64,000 nt of DNA, from positions 186,001 to 250,000 of the forward strand of contig JBMNNB010000003.1 in the NCBI GenBank assembly GCA_050953725.1, read 5' to 3'. Source of the stretch: DTU053 sp012520115 (lineage in GTDB: Bacteria; Bacillota; Clostridia; Oscillospirales; Acutalibacteraceae). The notes below the pieces were generated by a model that did not search any database, was not told the DNA's origin, and saw only the letters and a program-made list of their open reading frames with translations. Of this stretch, positions 42,359 through 51,833 are shown in pieces. The translations under genes and the position numbers were made by a program. Numbering within the stretch: the stretch's first letter is position 1; every line of letters starts with the position of its first letter.

Positions 42359-43651
42359 TTGGAAAAGTTCGTTATCAGCGGCGGAAAAAGACTCTGCGGT
42401 GAAGTAGAAATCAGCGGAGCGAAAAATGCCGCCGTTGCAATTATTTCGGCCACTATTCTCGCTGAGGGAGTATGCAGGCTTGAAAACATTCCAAATGTCC
42501 GTGATGTCCGTATTCTGATGCAGATACTGGACGAAATGGGCGCTAAGGTCCGTAATATCAACAAAAACACTTGGGAAATAGATACATCTCACATAAAATC
42601 CACAGTCGTTTCAAACGAAATGACAAGGCATCTGAGGGCGTCATATTATTTTCTCGGTGCCCTGCTTGCAAGATTTAAGCATGCTAAGGTCGGCATGCCC
42701 GGCGGCTGCAATTTCGGCGTCCGCCCCATAGACCAGCATATCAAGGGCTTTGAGGCCCTGGGTGCCTCCGTCACCACCGGCAACGCCATGGTGGAGGTCA
42801 AGGCTAAGGAAATTGTCGGCAATTCCGTTTACTTTGATATGGTATCCGTGGGCGCTACCGTAAACGTAATGCTTGCGGCTGTTAAGGCAAAGGGTCTTAC
42901 GGTTATAGAGAATGCGGCTAAGGAACCTCATATAGTCGACCTTGCAAACTTCCTTAACCTTATGGGCGCAGACGTAAGGGGCGCAGGTACGGATATTATC
43001 AAGATTCGTGGCGTGGACAGGCTGCACGGCTGTCAGTATTCCATCATCCCCGACCAGATTGAGGCGGGCACCTACATGGTTGCCGCCGCAGCGACAAACG
43101 GTGATGTGCTTATAAAGAATGTTATCCCCAAGCACCTTGACTCCATTTCCGCAAAGCTCATTGAATGCGGCGCTCAGATTGAGGAGTTCGACGACTGCAT
43201 CAGGGTTTCGAGCCATGGCAGGCTGAACCGCTGCCATGTCAAGACCATGCCCCATCCGGGCTTCCCCACCGATATGCAGCCCCAGATGGCGGTTCTGCTG
43301 TCCGTCGCTGAGGGTACGAGCATTCTTTCCGAGAGCGTCTGGGACAACCGCTTCAGATATGTGGACCAGCTTATCAGAATGGGCGCACTCATTCAGGTTG
43401 AGGGCAAGGCGGCCATTATTGAGGGCGTGCCGCAGCTTAAAGGCTCTCCCATAAGGGCAGACGATTTAAGAGCAGGTGCGGCAATGGTCATAGCCGGCCT
43501 TATAGCCCAGGGTGAGACCACAATCGAGGACATTCACCATATTGACAGAGGCTATGAGGATATGATCGAAAAGCTTCAGGCTCTGGGCGCAGATATTAAG
43601 CGCTGCGAGTTTGAGCCTGCCGAGACCAAGGCAGTGAGTATTGTCGGTTAA
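42359..43651 (+). CDS. murA: UDP-N-acetylglucosamine 1-carboxyvinyltransferase
   Basis: MurA transfers enolpyruvate from PEP to UDP-GlcNAc, the first committed step of peptidoglycan synthesis. The 430-residue protein has the substrate-binding GAKNA (20-24) and the catalytic Cys117 in GMPGGCNFGVRP, the residue attacked by fosfomycin, so sensitivity at this site is expected. The start is TTG 42359 with AAAGGGA about 12 bases upstream. It precedes walJ and rlmH on the same strand with a weak terminator between. Confidence 0.97.
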   Translation: MEKFVISGGKRLCGEVEISGAKNAAVAIISATILAEGVCRLENIPNVRDVRILMQILDEMGAKVRNINKNTWEIDTSHIKSTVVSNEMTRHLRASYYFLGALLARFKHAKVGMPGGCNFGVRPIDQHIKGFEALGASVTTGNAMVEVKAKEIVGNSVYFDMVSVGATVNVMLAAVKAKGLTVIENAAKEPHIVDLANFLNLMGADVRGAGTDIIKIRGVDRLHGCQYSIIPDQIEAGTYMVAAAATNGDVLIKNVIPKHLDSISAKLIECGAQIEEFDDCIRVSSHGRLNRCHVKTMPHPGFPTDMQPQMAVLLSVAEGTSILSESVWDNRFRYVDQLIRMGALIQVEGKAAIIEGVPQLKGSPIRADDLRAGAAMVIAGLIAQGETTIEDIHHIDRGYEDMIEKLQALGADIKRCEFEPAETKAVSIVG

Positions 43652-43666
43652 ATTAAGAAAGCTAAA

Positions 43667-43695
43667 GAAAAGCCCTTAAGCGGCTTTTTCTTTTA
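43667..43695 (+). terminator. terminator after murA
   Basis: AAAAGCC / GGCTTTT (43668-43674 and 43682-43688) around a seven-base loop, followed by TCTTTTAT. Confidence 0.6.
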
Positions 43696-43717
43696 TATCA
43701 AGTTATCGGAGAAACAT

Positions 43718-44509
43718 ATGGCAAGGTTTACTACTCTTTTCTCTTCAAGCTCGGGGAATTCCGCCTATCTCGGAACCTCCTCGGGCGGTATTCTTGTTGA
43801 TGCGGGAAAGAACGCAAAGCAGCTTGAGATTGCTCTGTCGTCAATTCTGGTAAATCCGCAGGAAATCAAGGGCATTTTCATAACCCATGAGCATACGGAC
43901 CATATCAGCGCAGTGCGGGTTTTCGCCTCACGCTACGGCATTGATGTATTCGGCTCGAGAGGTACCATTGAGGAGCTGCATCTTCAGGGGCATATTAACG
44001 GCAAATTCAAGGCGCATACTGTTGACGACAAGGGCGTTACCGTTGCGGGGATACATATGACCCCCTTCAAGACCTCCCACGACAGCAGGGAGAGCACCGG
44101 CTTTACCGCATGCTTTGAGGACGGCCGCAGGGTTGGAATAGCCACGGACACGGGAGTCATGACAGAGGAGATTTTCGCTGCGCTTTCGGGCTGCGATGCC
44201 GTTTTACTGGAATCAAACCATGATATTTGGATGCTCGAAAACGGGGACTATCCCTATTATTTAAAACGGCGGATACGCTCGAATGTGGGGCATTTATCCA
44301 ACGATGACTGCGCCTCGACTCTATGCAAACTCATACATACGGGCACAACAAGGATAGTTCTGGGGCATTTGAGCCGTGAGAACAATAAGGCGAGCATTGC
44401 AAGGGAGACTTCCCTTTCGGCTCTGACAAAGATAGGCGCCGTGGAGAACAGGGATTTTATTCTGCGTGTCGCTTCTCCTGACAGCCCGGACAAAATGATT
44501 GTGTTTTAG
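43718..44509 (+). CDS. walJ: MBL-fold metallohydrolase WalJ/YycJ
   Basis: This 263-residue protein has a metallo-beta-lactamase fold. The dinuclear metal motif is THEHTDH (56-62), followed by later ligands at TSHDSRES (about 123), ATDTG (about 142) and VLGHLSREN (about 215). The start RFTTLFSSSSGNSAYLG is typical of WalJ/YycJ, a probable 5'-nuclease linked in other Firmicutes to the WalKR cell-wall regulon. In those genomes it often lies beside rlmH, as here: rlmH starts 13 bases after its stop. GGAG precedes the ATG. Confidence 0.93.
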   Translation: MARFTTLFSSSSGNSAYLGTSSGGILVDAGKNAKQLEIALSSILVNPQEIKGIFITHEHTDHISAVRVFASRYGIDVFGSRGTIEELHLQGHINGKFKAHTVDDKGVTVAGIHMTPFKTSHDSRESTGFTACFEDGRRVGIATDTGVMTEEIFAALSGCDAVLLESNHDIWMLENGDYPYYLKRRIRSNVGHLSNDDCASTLCKLIHTGTTRIVLGHLSRENNKASIARETSLSALTKIGAVENRDFILRVASPDSPDKMIVF

Positions 44510-44522
44510 ACGGAGGACATAA

Positions 44523-45005
44523 TTGGTTAAGGTAAGCATTATCTGCATCGGCAAGCTGAAGGACGCCTTTTTTGAGGACGCTTCAAAGGAGTACCTGAAA
44601 AGGCTCAGTGCCTATTGCCAGACGAATATTATTGAAATTCCTGCCGCTTCTCTGCCGCAGGAGCCGTCTGATGCGCTCATTCAGAGGGCTTTATCTGCCG
44701 AGGCAGAGGCAATAATGAAGAAGATACCAGACAAGGCAAGGGTCATCTCCCTTTGCATTGAGGGCAAGGAGCTTTCCTCCGAGGGCTTTGCCGAAAAGCT
44801 GGAGTCGTTTATTAATGCGGGCGCAGGGGAGATTTGCTTTATTATAGGCGGCTCGCACGGACTCTCTGACGAAGTAAAGGCAAGGTCTGATTTTAAGCTC
44901 TCCTTTTCAAAAATGACCTTCCCCCACCGCCTTGCAAGGATAATGCTGCTTGAACAGCTTTACAGGGCTTTTTCGATTTCAACCGGAGGAAAATATCACA
45001 AATAG
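44523..45005 (+). CDS. rlmH: 23S rRNA (pseudouridine-1915-N3)-methyltransferase
   Basis: RlmH methylates pseudouridine 1915 in helix 69 of 23S rRNA using SAM. The protein is 160 residues, the standard length, with a SPOUT trefoil-knot fold. The signatures are ISLCIEGKELSSEGFA, FIIGGSHGLS and FSKMTFPHRLARIMLLEQLY with the closing GGKYHK. It starts at TTG 44523 with GGAGG (44512-44516) six bases upstream. It is coupled to walJ. Confidence 0.96.
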   Translation: MVKVSIICIGKLKDAFFEDASKEYLKRLSAYCQTNIIEIPAASLPQEPSDALIQRALSAEAEAIMKKIPDKARVISLCIEGKELSSEGFAEKLESFINAGAGEICFIIGGSHGLSDEVKARSDFKLSFSKMTFPHRLARIMLLEQLYRAFSISTGGKYHK

Positions 45006-45142
45006 GGCTGAATTTTATACTTACAAATTTTGTAAATCGCCGTTAATATTGCTATAAATTTAACAATAAATTGTATATTTTTTAGGTTTAATCCAAATAT
45101 CTTCGGATATTATAAAATAATATGGAAAAGTAGGAAAATATC

Positions 45143-45151
45143 TGTTATAAT
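45143..45151 (+). promoter_or_regulatory. extended -10 promoter candidate of ppdK
   Basis: TGTTATAAT (45143-45151) about 105 bases before ppdK; the -35 region is weak. The leader contains GCCC-rich complementary segments (45168-45207) that may fold, but no known riboswitch was recognised. Confidence 0.5.
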
Positions 45152-45255
45152 GTTTGTCGGTCGACGCTGCCCATAGCTATGGCCCGTATTTTTCGGGGCT
45201 GTCGGGCAATAATCGAGTGAATAATAATTAAATTCTAATATGGAGGAATTATTGA

Positions 45256-47895
45256 ATGAGTCACAAGTATGTTTATTTGTTCTCAGAAGGTGACGGAAGT
45301 ATGCGTGAGCTTCTGGGCGGTAAGGGCGCAAACCTTGCCGAAATGACAAGGCTTGGCATGCCTGTTCCGCAGGGCTTCACAGTCACTACAGAGGCCTGCA
45401 CACGCTACTATGACGACGGAAAGGTTATCGGTAAGGACATAGAGGAGCAGATTTACGAGTATCTTGCAAAGATTGAGGAAATCAACGGCAAGAAGTTCGG
45501 CGATCCCACAAAGCCCCTTCTCGTTTCAGTCCGTTCCGGTTCCCGCGCTTCAATGCCCGGCATGATGGACACAATTCTTAACCTCGGCCTTAATGACGAG
45601 GTTGCTGCCGGTCTTATCGCAGGCAACCCGGACCCCTCATTCGCACGTTTCGTATATGACTCTTATCGCCGCTTTATCCAGATGTTCGCCGACGTTGTTA
45701 TGGAGCTTTCAAAGAAGACCTTTGAGGTTATCATCGACGAGCTCAAGGAGAAGAAGGGCGTTAAGGACGACATCGACCTTGGTGTTGACGACATGAAGGA
45801 GCTTGTAAGGCTCTTTAAAGAGTATTATAAGAGAGAAAAGGGCGAGGACTTCCCCTCTGACCCGAGAGTTCAGCTCATGGCTGCTGTTAAGGCTGTTTTC
45901 CGTTCATGGGACAACCCCCGTGCTAACGTTTACCGCCGCATGAACGACATCCCCTATTCATGGGGTACTGCCGTTAATGTTCAGCCCATGGTATTCGGCA
46001 ACCTTAACACCAACTCCGGCACAGGCGTTGCATTCTCCCGTGACCCCGCTACCGGTGAGGACGCTCTCTTCGGCGAGTATCTCATCAACGCTCAGGGCGA
46101 GGACGTTGTTGCAGGTATCCGTACTCCCAGCAAGATTGCACAGCTTAAGGAAGATATGCCCGAAGTCTATGAAGAGTTCATAGCTATCGCAAAGAAGCTT
46201 GAAAGACACTATAAGGATATGCAGGATATGGAGTTTACCATTGAAAACGGCAAGCTCTATATGCTCCAGACAAGAAACGGTAAGCGTACCGCTGCCGCCG
46301 CTCTCAAGATAGCCGTTGACCTTGTTGACGAGGGTCTTATCGATGAGAAGGAAGCAGTTCTTCGTGTTGAGCCGAAGCAGCTTGACGCACTGCTCCACCC
46401 GCAGTTTGACGTTGCCGCTCTCAAGGCCGCTAAGGTTATCGGCACAGGTCTTGCCGCTTCCCCCGGCGCTGCCGCAGGTAAGGTCGTATTCACAGCCGAG
46501 AAGGCTAAGGAATGGGCTGAGAAGGGCGAGAAGGTCATCCTTGTTCGTCTTGAGACCTCACCCGAGGATATCGAGGGCATGGTTGCCGCTCAGGGCATTC
46601 TTACAGTCAGAGGCGGCATGACCTCTCACGCAGCCGTTGTTGCAAGAGGCATGGGCACCTGCTGCGTATCCGGCTGCGGCGAAATCAAGATGCACGCTGC
46701 CGAGGGTTACTTCGAGCTTGCAGGCAAGAAGTACCACGAGGGCGACGAAATATCTCTTGACGGTTCAACCGGTAAGATTTATGACGGCGCTATCAAGACA
46801 GTTGAGGCTACAATTTCCGGCTATTTCGGCCGTTATATGGCTTGGGCTGACAAGTATCGCACACTCAAGGTCCGCACCAATGCCGACACTCCGAAGGATG
46901 CTGCTCAGGCAGTAAGGTTCGGCGCAGAGGGCATCGGCCTTTGCCGTACAGAGCATATGTTCTTTGAGGGCGACAGGATAAAGGCTATCCGTGAGATGAT
47001 TGTTGCCAAGACAGCTGAAGCCCGCGCTAAGGCTCTTGACAAGATTCTCCCGCTCCAGCAGGGCGACTTTGAGGAGATGTACAGGGTTCTTGAAGGCAGA
47101 CCCTTGACAGTCCGCTTCCTTGACCCGCCGCTCCATGAGTTCCTGCCCCAGAAGGAAGACGAGATTGCAGAGCTTGCTGCTGACCTCGGTATCTCCGTTG
47201 AGGAGCTTAAGACTGTTATCGAGGACCTGCATGAGGCTAACCCGATGATGGGACACAGAGGCTGCCGTCTTGCGGTCACCTATCCCGAAATCGCTGCTAT
47301 GCAGACAAAGGCTGTTATCTCCGCTGCTCTTAAGGTAAACGCCGAGCATCCCGAGTACAACATCGTTCCCGAGATTATGATTCCGCTTGTAGGCGAGGTC
47401 AAAGAGCTCAAGTACGTTAAGAACATCGTTGTTGAGACCGCCGATAAGCTCATCGCCGAGGCAGGCGCAAAGCTCGAGTACAAGGTCGGCACAATGATAG
47501 AGATTCCGAGAGCTGCTATCACAGCTGACGAAATCGCAAAAGAAGCTGACTTCTTCTCATTCGGCACAAACGACCTGACCCAGATGACCTTCGGCTTCAG
47601 CCGTGACGACGCAGGCAAGTTCCTTGACTCTTACTATGAGACCAAGATTTACGAGCTTGACCCGTTCGCAAAGCTCGATACGAATGGCGTTGGCAAGCTG
47701 GTTAAGATGGCTTCAGAGCTCGGCAGAAGCACCCGCCCCGACCTCAAGCTCGGCATCTGCGGCGAGCACGGCGGTGACCCGTCATCCGTTGAGTTCTGCC
47801 ACAATGTAGGTCTTGACTATGTCTCCTGCTCACCGTTCAGAGTACCGATTGCCCGTCTTGCAGCCGCTCAGGCAGCTCTTAAGGCAAGTAAGTAG
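45256..47895 (+). CDS. ppdK: pyruvate, phosphate dikinase
   Basis: PPDK interconverts pyruvate + ATP + Pi and PEP + AMP + PPi; in anaerobic Clostridia it works in glycolysis or gluconeogenesis. The 879-residue protein has the N-terminal ATP-grasp nucleotide domain (1-340, FSEGDGSMRELLGGKGANLAEM and SVRSGSRASMPGMMDTILNLG). The central phosphohistidine domain has GGMTSHAAVVARGMG with His near 456. The C-terminal TIM barrel binds pyruvate/PEP (GFSRDDAGKF, GICGEHGGDP with a catalytic Cys near 833). GGAGG precedes the ATG. It is followed by a perfect terminator, so it is monocistronic. Confidence 0.97.
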   Translation: MSHKYVYLFSEGDGSMRELLGGKGANLAEMTRLGMPVPQGFTVTTEACTRYYDDGKVIGKDIEEQIYEYLAKIEEINGKKFGDPTKPLLVSVRSGSRASMPGMMDTILNLGLNDEVAAGLIAGNPDPSFARFVYDSYRRFIQMFADVVMELSKKTFEVIIDELKEKKGVKDDIDLGVDDMKELVRLFKEYYKREKGEDFPSDPRVQLMAAVKAVFRSWDNPRANVYRRMNDIPYSWGTAVNVQPMVFGNLNTNSGTGVAFSRDPATGEDALFGEYLINAQGEDVVAGIRTPSKIAQLKEDMPEVYEEFIAIAKKLERHYKDMQDMEFTIENGKLYMLQTRNGKRTAAAALKIAVDLVDEGLIDEKEAVLRVEPKQLDALLHPQFDVAALKAAKVIGTGLAASPGAAAGKVVFTAEKAKEWAEKGEKVILVRLETSPEDIEGMVAAQGILTVRGGMTSHAAVVARGMGTCCVSGCGEIKMHAAEGYFELAGKKYHEGDEISLDGSTGKIYDGAIKTVEATISGYFGRYMAWADKYRTLKVRTNADTPKDAAQAVRFGAEGIGLCRTEHMFFEGDRIKAIREMIVAKTAEARAKALDKILPLQQGDFEEMYRVLEGRPLTVRFLDPPLHEFLPQKEDEIAELAADLGISVEELKTVIEDLHEANPMMGHRGCRLAVTYPEIAAMQTKAVISAALKVNAEHPEYNIVPEIMIPLVGEVKELKYVKNIVVETADKLIAEAGAKLEYKVGTMIEIPRAAITADEIAKEADFFSFGTNDLTQMTFGFSRDDAGKFLDSYYETKIYELDPFAKLDTNGVGKLVKMASELGRSTRPDLKLGICGEHGGDPSSVEFCHNVGLDYVSCSPFRVPIARLAAAQAALKASK

Positions 47896-47910
47896 TCAAT
47901 AAAAAGTATT

Positions 47911-47945
47911 AAGGGTATTACCATTTGGTAATACCCTTTTTGTTT
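47911..47945 (+). terminator. terminator of ppdK
   Basis: AAGGGTATTACC / GGTAATACCCTT (47911-47922 and 47927-47938), then TTTGTTTTG. Confidence 0.9.
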
Positions 47946-47973
47946 TGCGCAAGGGGGTTTTAGTCCTCTTAAA

Positions 47974-49026
47974 TCAATGCCTTTCTATATATCTGCACAG
48001 GGCTCTGCCGAAGGCGTTGCCGAGCTTTAATAGATTGTTCTGGCTCACCGCATTGTCCTTTGTGCCGAAATAAGCGGTTTCGAGGGTAAAGGAAAGCTCC
48101 GTGGTCGGAAGGTTTGAGAAAAACTTCGTGGAAGTGGGGCTTATGAGCTTATTCCATGACGTATTGGGCATAATGTCGCAGTCAGCGAAATAGCGGAAGC
48201 TAAGTCCCTCCGATTCCTCCTTAAACAGTGCCGCAAACTCGTCCTGACCTGCTTCGTTAAGCAGATTTCGCACTAAGAACACCTTATCATCATTTCCGCC
48301 GATGTGATAGGGGGAATGAAAGTCGAATTGATATTTCACATTGTTGTCAGCGGCGTACTTCATAAGCTCCCTTACTGAGGGGTAAATCGGCTGGTCGATA
48401 TAGTCACGGTTGTGGTCGTGGGGTCTGCGGTTCTTGCCCTGGTCTCCGTTAATTACGCCGTCTATATCCATAAAGGGTATGGCAAGTACCCTGTATCCCT
48501 TAGGGAGGGCTGTCAGCAGATGCTGCAAAACGCCCTCTAAGACATAGGTGCCTGTGGACTCACAGCAGTGGTGCCTTGAATGAAGGACTATCACCTTGTC
48601 CCCCTCGCCAATCTCTAAAGCCTTGACCTCGTTGCCCTTATCGGTTAAAGCAAAGGTGCGGGCTTTCAGGTTATTCGCCCTCAGAAATTCGTCAAAGCGC
48701 TCCGGGCTGTATATCATGTTGTGGGCAAAGTAGACAGGGTCAGACTCGGTGAAGGTGTATGTAAAGCTGTGCCTGTTTTTAGCCACACTCTCCTCCCCCG
48801 CCCAATTCCATACTTTAAGGTCATGGCTTACGGCGGGGCCGAAGTAGCCTATCCTGTCCTTGCCGAAATCGAAGGTCAGCGTTCTGCCCCCGGCGCCCTC
48901 AACACAGAAGGCCCAGTAGAACCAGTCGCCCTCGGTGTCACGAAGGTCGCACTCTACCCTTACATAGTCGCCGCTGATTGTGAGTACTTTAATATTGCCG
49001 CCGGGAAAGTCGGTGCTGATATTCAT
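47974..49026 (-). CDS. M14-family zinc carboxypeptidase-like protein
   Basis: This 350-residue protein has an N-terminal beta-sandwich (1-120, the Peptidase_M14 N-domain type) and a C-terminal M14 peptidase domain. The zinc motif is SRHHCCESTGT (His-x2-Glu, about 149-159), with the third ligand probably in FDFHSPYH (about 236). The catalytic Glu is in LSFTLETAYFG. No signal peptide is present, so a cytosolic role such as trimming peptides or gamma-glutamyl compounds is likely. ATG 49026 is chosen; AAAGG is nine bases before it, while ATG 49035 touches that site. Confidence 0.88.
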   Translation of the reverse strand: MNISTDFPGGNIKVLTISGDYVRVECDLRDTEGDWFYWAFCVEGAGGRTLTFDFGKDRIGYFGPAVSHDLKVWNWAGEESVAKNRHSFTYTFTESDPVYFAHNMIYSPERFDEFLRANNLKARTFALTDKGNEVKALEIGEGDKVIVLHSRHHCCESTGTYVLEGVLQHLLTALPKGYRVLAIPFMDIDGVINGDQGKNRRPHDHNRDYIDQPIYPSVRELMKYAADNNVKYQFDFHSPYHIGGNDDKVFLVRNLLNEAGQDEFAALFKEESEGLSFRYFADCDIMPNTSWNKLISPTSTKFFSNLPTTELSFTLETAYFGTKDNAVSQNNLLKLGNAFGRALCRYIERH

Positions 49027-49081
49027 ATGTTTCATCCTTTAATGCTTTTGCTCATATTATATAGCATTTTTCGACAATTTT

Positions 49082-49112
49082 AAAGCCTCACTCTGCATTT
49101 GAGTGAGGCTTT
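49082..49112. terminator. bidirectional hairpin between MFS gene and M14 gene
   Basis: AAAGCCTCACTC / GAGTGAGGCTTT (49082-49093 and 49101-49112) with T-rich flanks, just after the transporter stop on the minus strand. Confidence 0.85.
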
Positions 49113-49115
49113 ATT

Positions 49116-50468
49116 TTAATATCCCGTTTTATTAGCGGCCTTTGCCCTTTTTCTTAATAGTACAATCGGGATTATTATCAGAATCGATGCAATTGCGGCG
49201 GCTATGAAAAGCTCCGGCACGGGGGCGTAGACAGACTCGCCGTAGTCGTTGATATAGGTGCCGAGCTTATGCAGCGGGGCAAAGCGCTCTATGACCGCAT
49301 TGCCTATGGGCGGACCTATAACCATGGGCAGCATGACGACGAAAATCATGCGCACGCCCTGGAACTGGCCGGCCTTGTCCTCGGGGGTGAAGTCCCTGAC
49401 CGAGGCATTGAGGATAATCATAAGCAGACCGTAGCCCGCAAGAACGGCAACGAGGACAATGGCGAAGGTGCCGAGCTTACTTACCTGGGATGCAAACAGC
49501 AGACCGACCATGAACAAACCGATTGAGGGATAGATGAATCTGTTCTTGCCGAATTTATCTACCATCTGTCCTAAGAGGAAAACAACGAGGATGAACAGAA
49601 CTATTACACCGAGGGCTATGCCTATTACCTTGGGGGTTATCTCAAGGTGTTCAAAGTCAAAGCCGAGATAGTGCTGAAGATAAATAAACAGATAGGGCAG
49701 GAAAATCTGAACCGCAATATTGAAGAAGGCCTCTGCAAGCAGTGCAAGGTAGAGAAGGTTGTTTTCCTTAACAACCGAGGGTCTGAAGCCATAGACAAGG
49801 TCGGTCACGTATTTGCCCTGCTGTCTTGCCTCTCCGCTCCTTGAGTCCTTTAAGGAGAACAGGCCCACAACGCCGCAGAGTGTGACGCCGATGCCCAGCC
49901 CCAAAAAGCATGCGGGATAGCCCGCTGCTGCCACGCCCGCACCGAAAGCGACGGAAACAAGCACTGTTGCGAGTATCGGCAAGGAGGCGAGAATGCCCTC
50001 TGCCTTGCCCCTGTTTTCGGGCACCGTTATATCCGTAATCCATGCGTTAAAGGCGGCGTCGTTGCTTGTGGAGCCTAAAAAGGTCATCACGCAGTCCATG
50101 ATGATAACGACGGAAACGGCTGCGGCGAGGATTTTGACTTCGTCAGTCAGTCCGAAGAGCTTGCCTATATTCTCACGGGAGATGAAGGCGAAGACCATGA
50201 CCGAGATGCCCCAGAGGATATAGCCGAGGGAGAGGAAAATCTTGCGTCGGTTGAGCCTGTCGCTTAGAGTGCCCATGAGGAAGGTTGCTACAACCGCCGT
50301 CACTGCCGTTAACGCAACCATGGTGGAGATGTCTTTTGTGGTACCGCCGATGTAATTGTACATGAAGGTGTTGAAATAGATGTTTTCAACTGACCAAGCG
50401 ACCTGTCCCATAAAGCCGAAAAGAATTATGTTGAACCAAACTCTGCCTGAAATGCGGGCGGTTTTCAT
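49116..50468 (-). CDS. MFS transporter (SLC45-like/GPH-like sugar transporter)
   Basis: This protein of 450 residues has about twelve membrane helices. The motif GTLSDRLNRRKIFLSLGYIL after helix 2 is the major-facilitator loop 2-3 signature, and VDKFGKNRFIYPSIG is the second-half copy. Family similarity is to bacterial MFS proteins annotated as SLC45-type sugar transporters; the substrate is unknown. The start is ATG 50468 with AAGGAGCAGGG upstream. It has its own promoter at 50507-50534. It lies between an M14 peptidase gene downstream and a CE15-like esterase gene upstream. Confidence 0.88.
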   Translation of the reverse strand: MKTARISGRVWFNIILFGFMGQVAWSVENIYFNTFMYNYIGGTTKDISTMVALTAVTAVVATFLMGTLSDRLNRRKIFLSLGYILWGISVMVFAFISRENIGKLFGLTDEVKILAAAVSVVIIMDCVMTFLGSTSNDAAFNAWITDITVPENRGKAEGILASLPILATVLVSVAFGAGVAAAGYPACFLGLGIGVTLCGVVGLFSLKDSRSGEARQQGKYVTDLVYGFRPSVVKENNLLYLALLAEAFFNIAVQIFLPYLFIYLQHYLGFDFEHLEITPKVIGIALGVIVLFILVVFLLGQMVDKFGKNRFIYPSIGLFMVGLLFASQVSKLGTFAIVLVAVLAGYGLLMIILNASVRDFTPEDKAGQFQGVRMIFVVMLPMVIGPPIGNAVIERFAPLHKLGTYINDYGESVYAPVPELFIAAAIASILIIIPIVLLRKRAKAANKTGY

Positions 50469-50506
50469 AGACCCTGCTCCTTCACTATTAGTTTAAATAT
50501 ATTTCC

Positions 50507-50534
50507 ATTATACTGTTATGTTAATATTTTACAA
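50507..50534 (-). promoter_or_regulatory. sigma-A promoter of the MFS gene
   Basis: Minus strand TTGTAA (50529-50534), a 16-bp spacer and TATAAT (50507-50512). Confidence 0.7.
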
Positions 50535-50551
50535 GTCAGATTTGTGTAGTA

Positions 50552-51637
50552 TCAGTTTTCGTGTTTATTCCAAAACTCAATAAATCTGTTCCAGTCGTAG
50601 CGGCCAAGATAGTGGGAGCCGCCTCTGAGATAATAGCCGATACTGCCCTCAAAGAAGGCATCGTCAACCTGCGGCAGGCGGTCGGGGGCGACAAAGCCCT
50701 CTTTGCCGTAAAGGGCAAACACATCGCTTGCTGCGGCGCAGGAGAGGAATTCGGACACGGGGTCTGCCCACAAGTCCTCTGAGGCACTGCCTACGGAAAC
50801 ATATCGGGGGGCTATGAGAGCAAGAAGATAGTGCTGGTCAAAGGGCATTGCGTCTTCGTTATTGCGGTAGGTTTTATAGTTTTCGCAGAACCAGAAGGGG
50901 AAGTTGCGGCAGATGTCGTCTACATGCTCGCCTGTTTTCTGCCTTGTGATTGCGGCGCCGCTGCAGCCGGAGTCGTTGGAGTGGGCAATGGCAAATCTTT
51001 CGTCGTATGCTGCGGTCACAAGGGCTGTTTTGCCGAGCCTTGAATGGCCGAGGACCGCCACATTCTTCAAATCCACGCTGTCCTGAGTCTCAAGAAAGTC
51101 CATGACCCGCATGGCAGCCCACGCCCACATCATTATCTTGCCTGCGTCATATTGTCCCCGCTCGCCGTTTTTGTAAAGCAGACCCGCAAGGCCGTTTGTG
51201 AAATCGCCGTCGTCGCTTGTCACGTCCTTATAATAAAGCATGGCGACGGCAATACAGTTGTCGCATATCTCCTCGGCGGGGTAATATTTGTCGGGTACAT
51301 CGTTCCTGAAATTAAGGAAAACTACCGTTTTGTGCCTGCCTTCAGTTTTGGGACGGATGAACTGAATGGGAAAAGAAAACTCGCCGTTTTCCATTGTCAC
51401 GGTGATAAGGATTTTCTGATAAATACCCGTGTTTGCAAAATAGCGTTCGTCGTTTTCCTGTATTTCAAAGCGTTTGTCTTTCGGGGGCGGCGGCAAAAAG
51501 CCGTATTCGTTTACGGACAACAGCTCCTTGAGTTTTTCACGGTTTGCTTCCCAGCCTTTAACGTCCGTGATGTTCTCCCCGCCTACGCTTTTAAGAACAT
51601 CTGGTACGCCTCTCAGTTCAATTTCTTCTTTAATCAT
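50552..51637 (-). CDS. CE15-like alpha/beta-hydrolase (glucuronoyl esterase family)
   Basis: This alpha/beta hydrolase of 361 residues resembles glucuronoyl methylesterases of family CE15. The nucleophile motif is LGHSRLGKTAL (about 196-206) with Ser199, a bacterial variant of the fungal GCSRxGKGA motif. The conserved region SNDSGCSGAAI and the C-terminal GGSHYLGRYDW (about 340-350), which probably carries the catalytic His, support the family. Many CE15 enzymes are secreted, but no signal peptide is seen here, so it may act on imported glucuronate esters. ATG 51637 is preferred to 51664, with GGGTGAAGGA just upstream. Confidence 0.82.
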   Translation of the reverse strand: MIKEEIELRGVPDVLKSVGGENITDVKGWEANREKLKELLSVNEYGFLPPPPKDKRFEIQENDERYFANTGIYQKILITVTMENGEFSFPIQFIRPKTEGRHKTVVFLNFRNDVPDKYYPAEEICDNCIAVAMLYYKDVTSDDGDFTNGLAGLLYKNGERGQYDAGKIMMWAWAAMRVMDFLETQDSVDLKNVAVLGHSRLGKTALVTAAYDERFAIAHSNDSGCSGAAITRQKTGEHVDDICRNFPFWFCENYKTYRNNEDAMPFDQHYLLALIAPRYVSVGSASEDLWADPVSEFLSCAAASDVFALYGKEGFVAPDRLPQVDDAFFEGSIGYYLRGGSHYLGRYDWNRFIEFWNKHEN

Positions 51638-51769
51638 TTCCTTCACCCTTTTTTTATTTATCATATCACACAGCTTGACGCCTGCACAGGTGAAAAGCTG
51701 CTTTTTTATGCTGTCAAGCGGAATTTATGCAACTTATACCCGTTTTTATGCAGCTTAGTGCCCGAACTA

Positions 51770-51797
51770 TTGCTTATTCTTCCCAATGGTATATACT
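51770..51797 (+). promoter_or_regulatory. promoter of the LytTR operon
   Basis: TTGCTT (51770-51775), a 16-bp spacer and TATACT (51792-51797), about 35 bases before the first gene. Confidence 0.55.
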
Positions 51798-51833
51798 GGA
51801 GTCGAAAGCAAACATAAGGGGGCGCTGTGAAAA

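Noticed and set aside
45006..45255. Riboswitch upstream of ppdK.
   Set aside because: GC-rich complementary segments can fold, but no known riboswitch core was recognised and no terminator precedes the gene.
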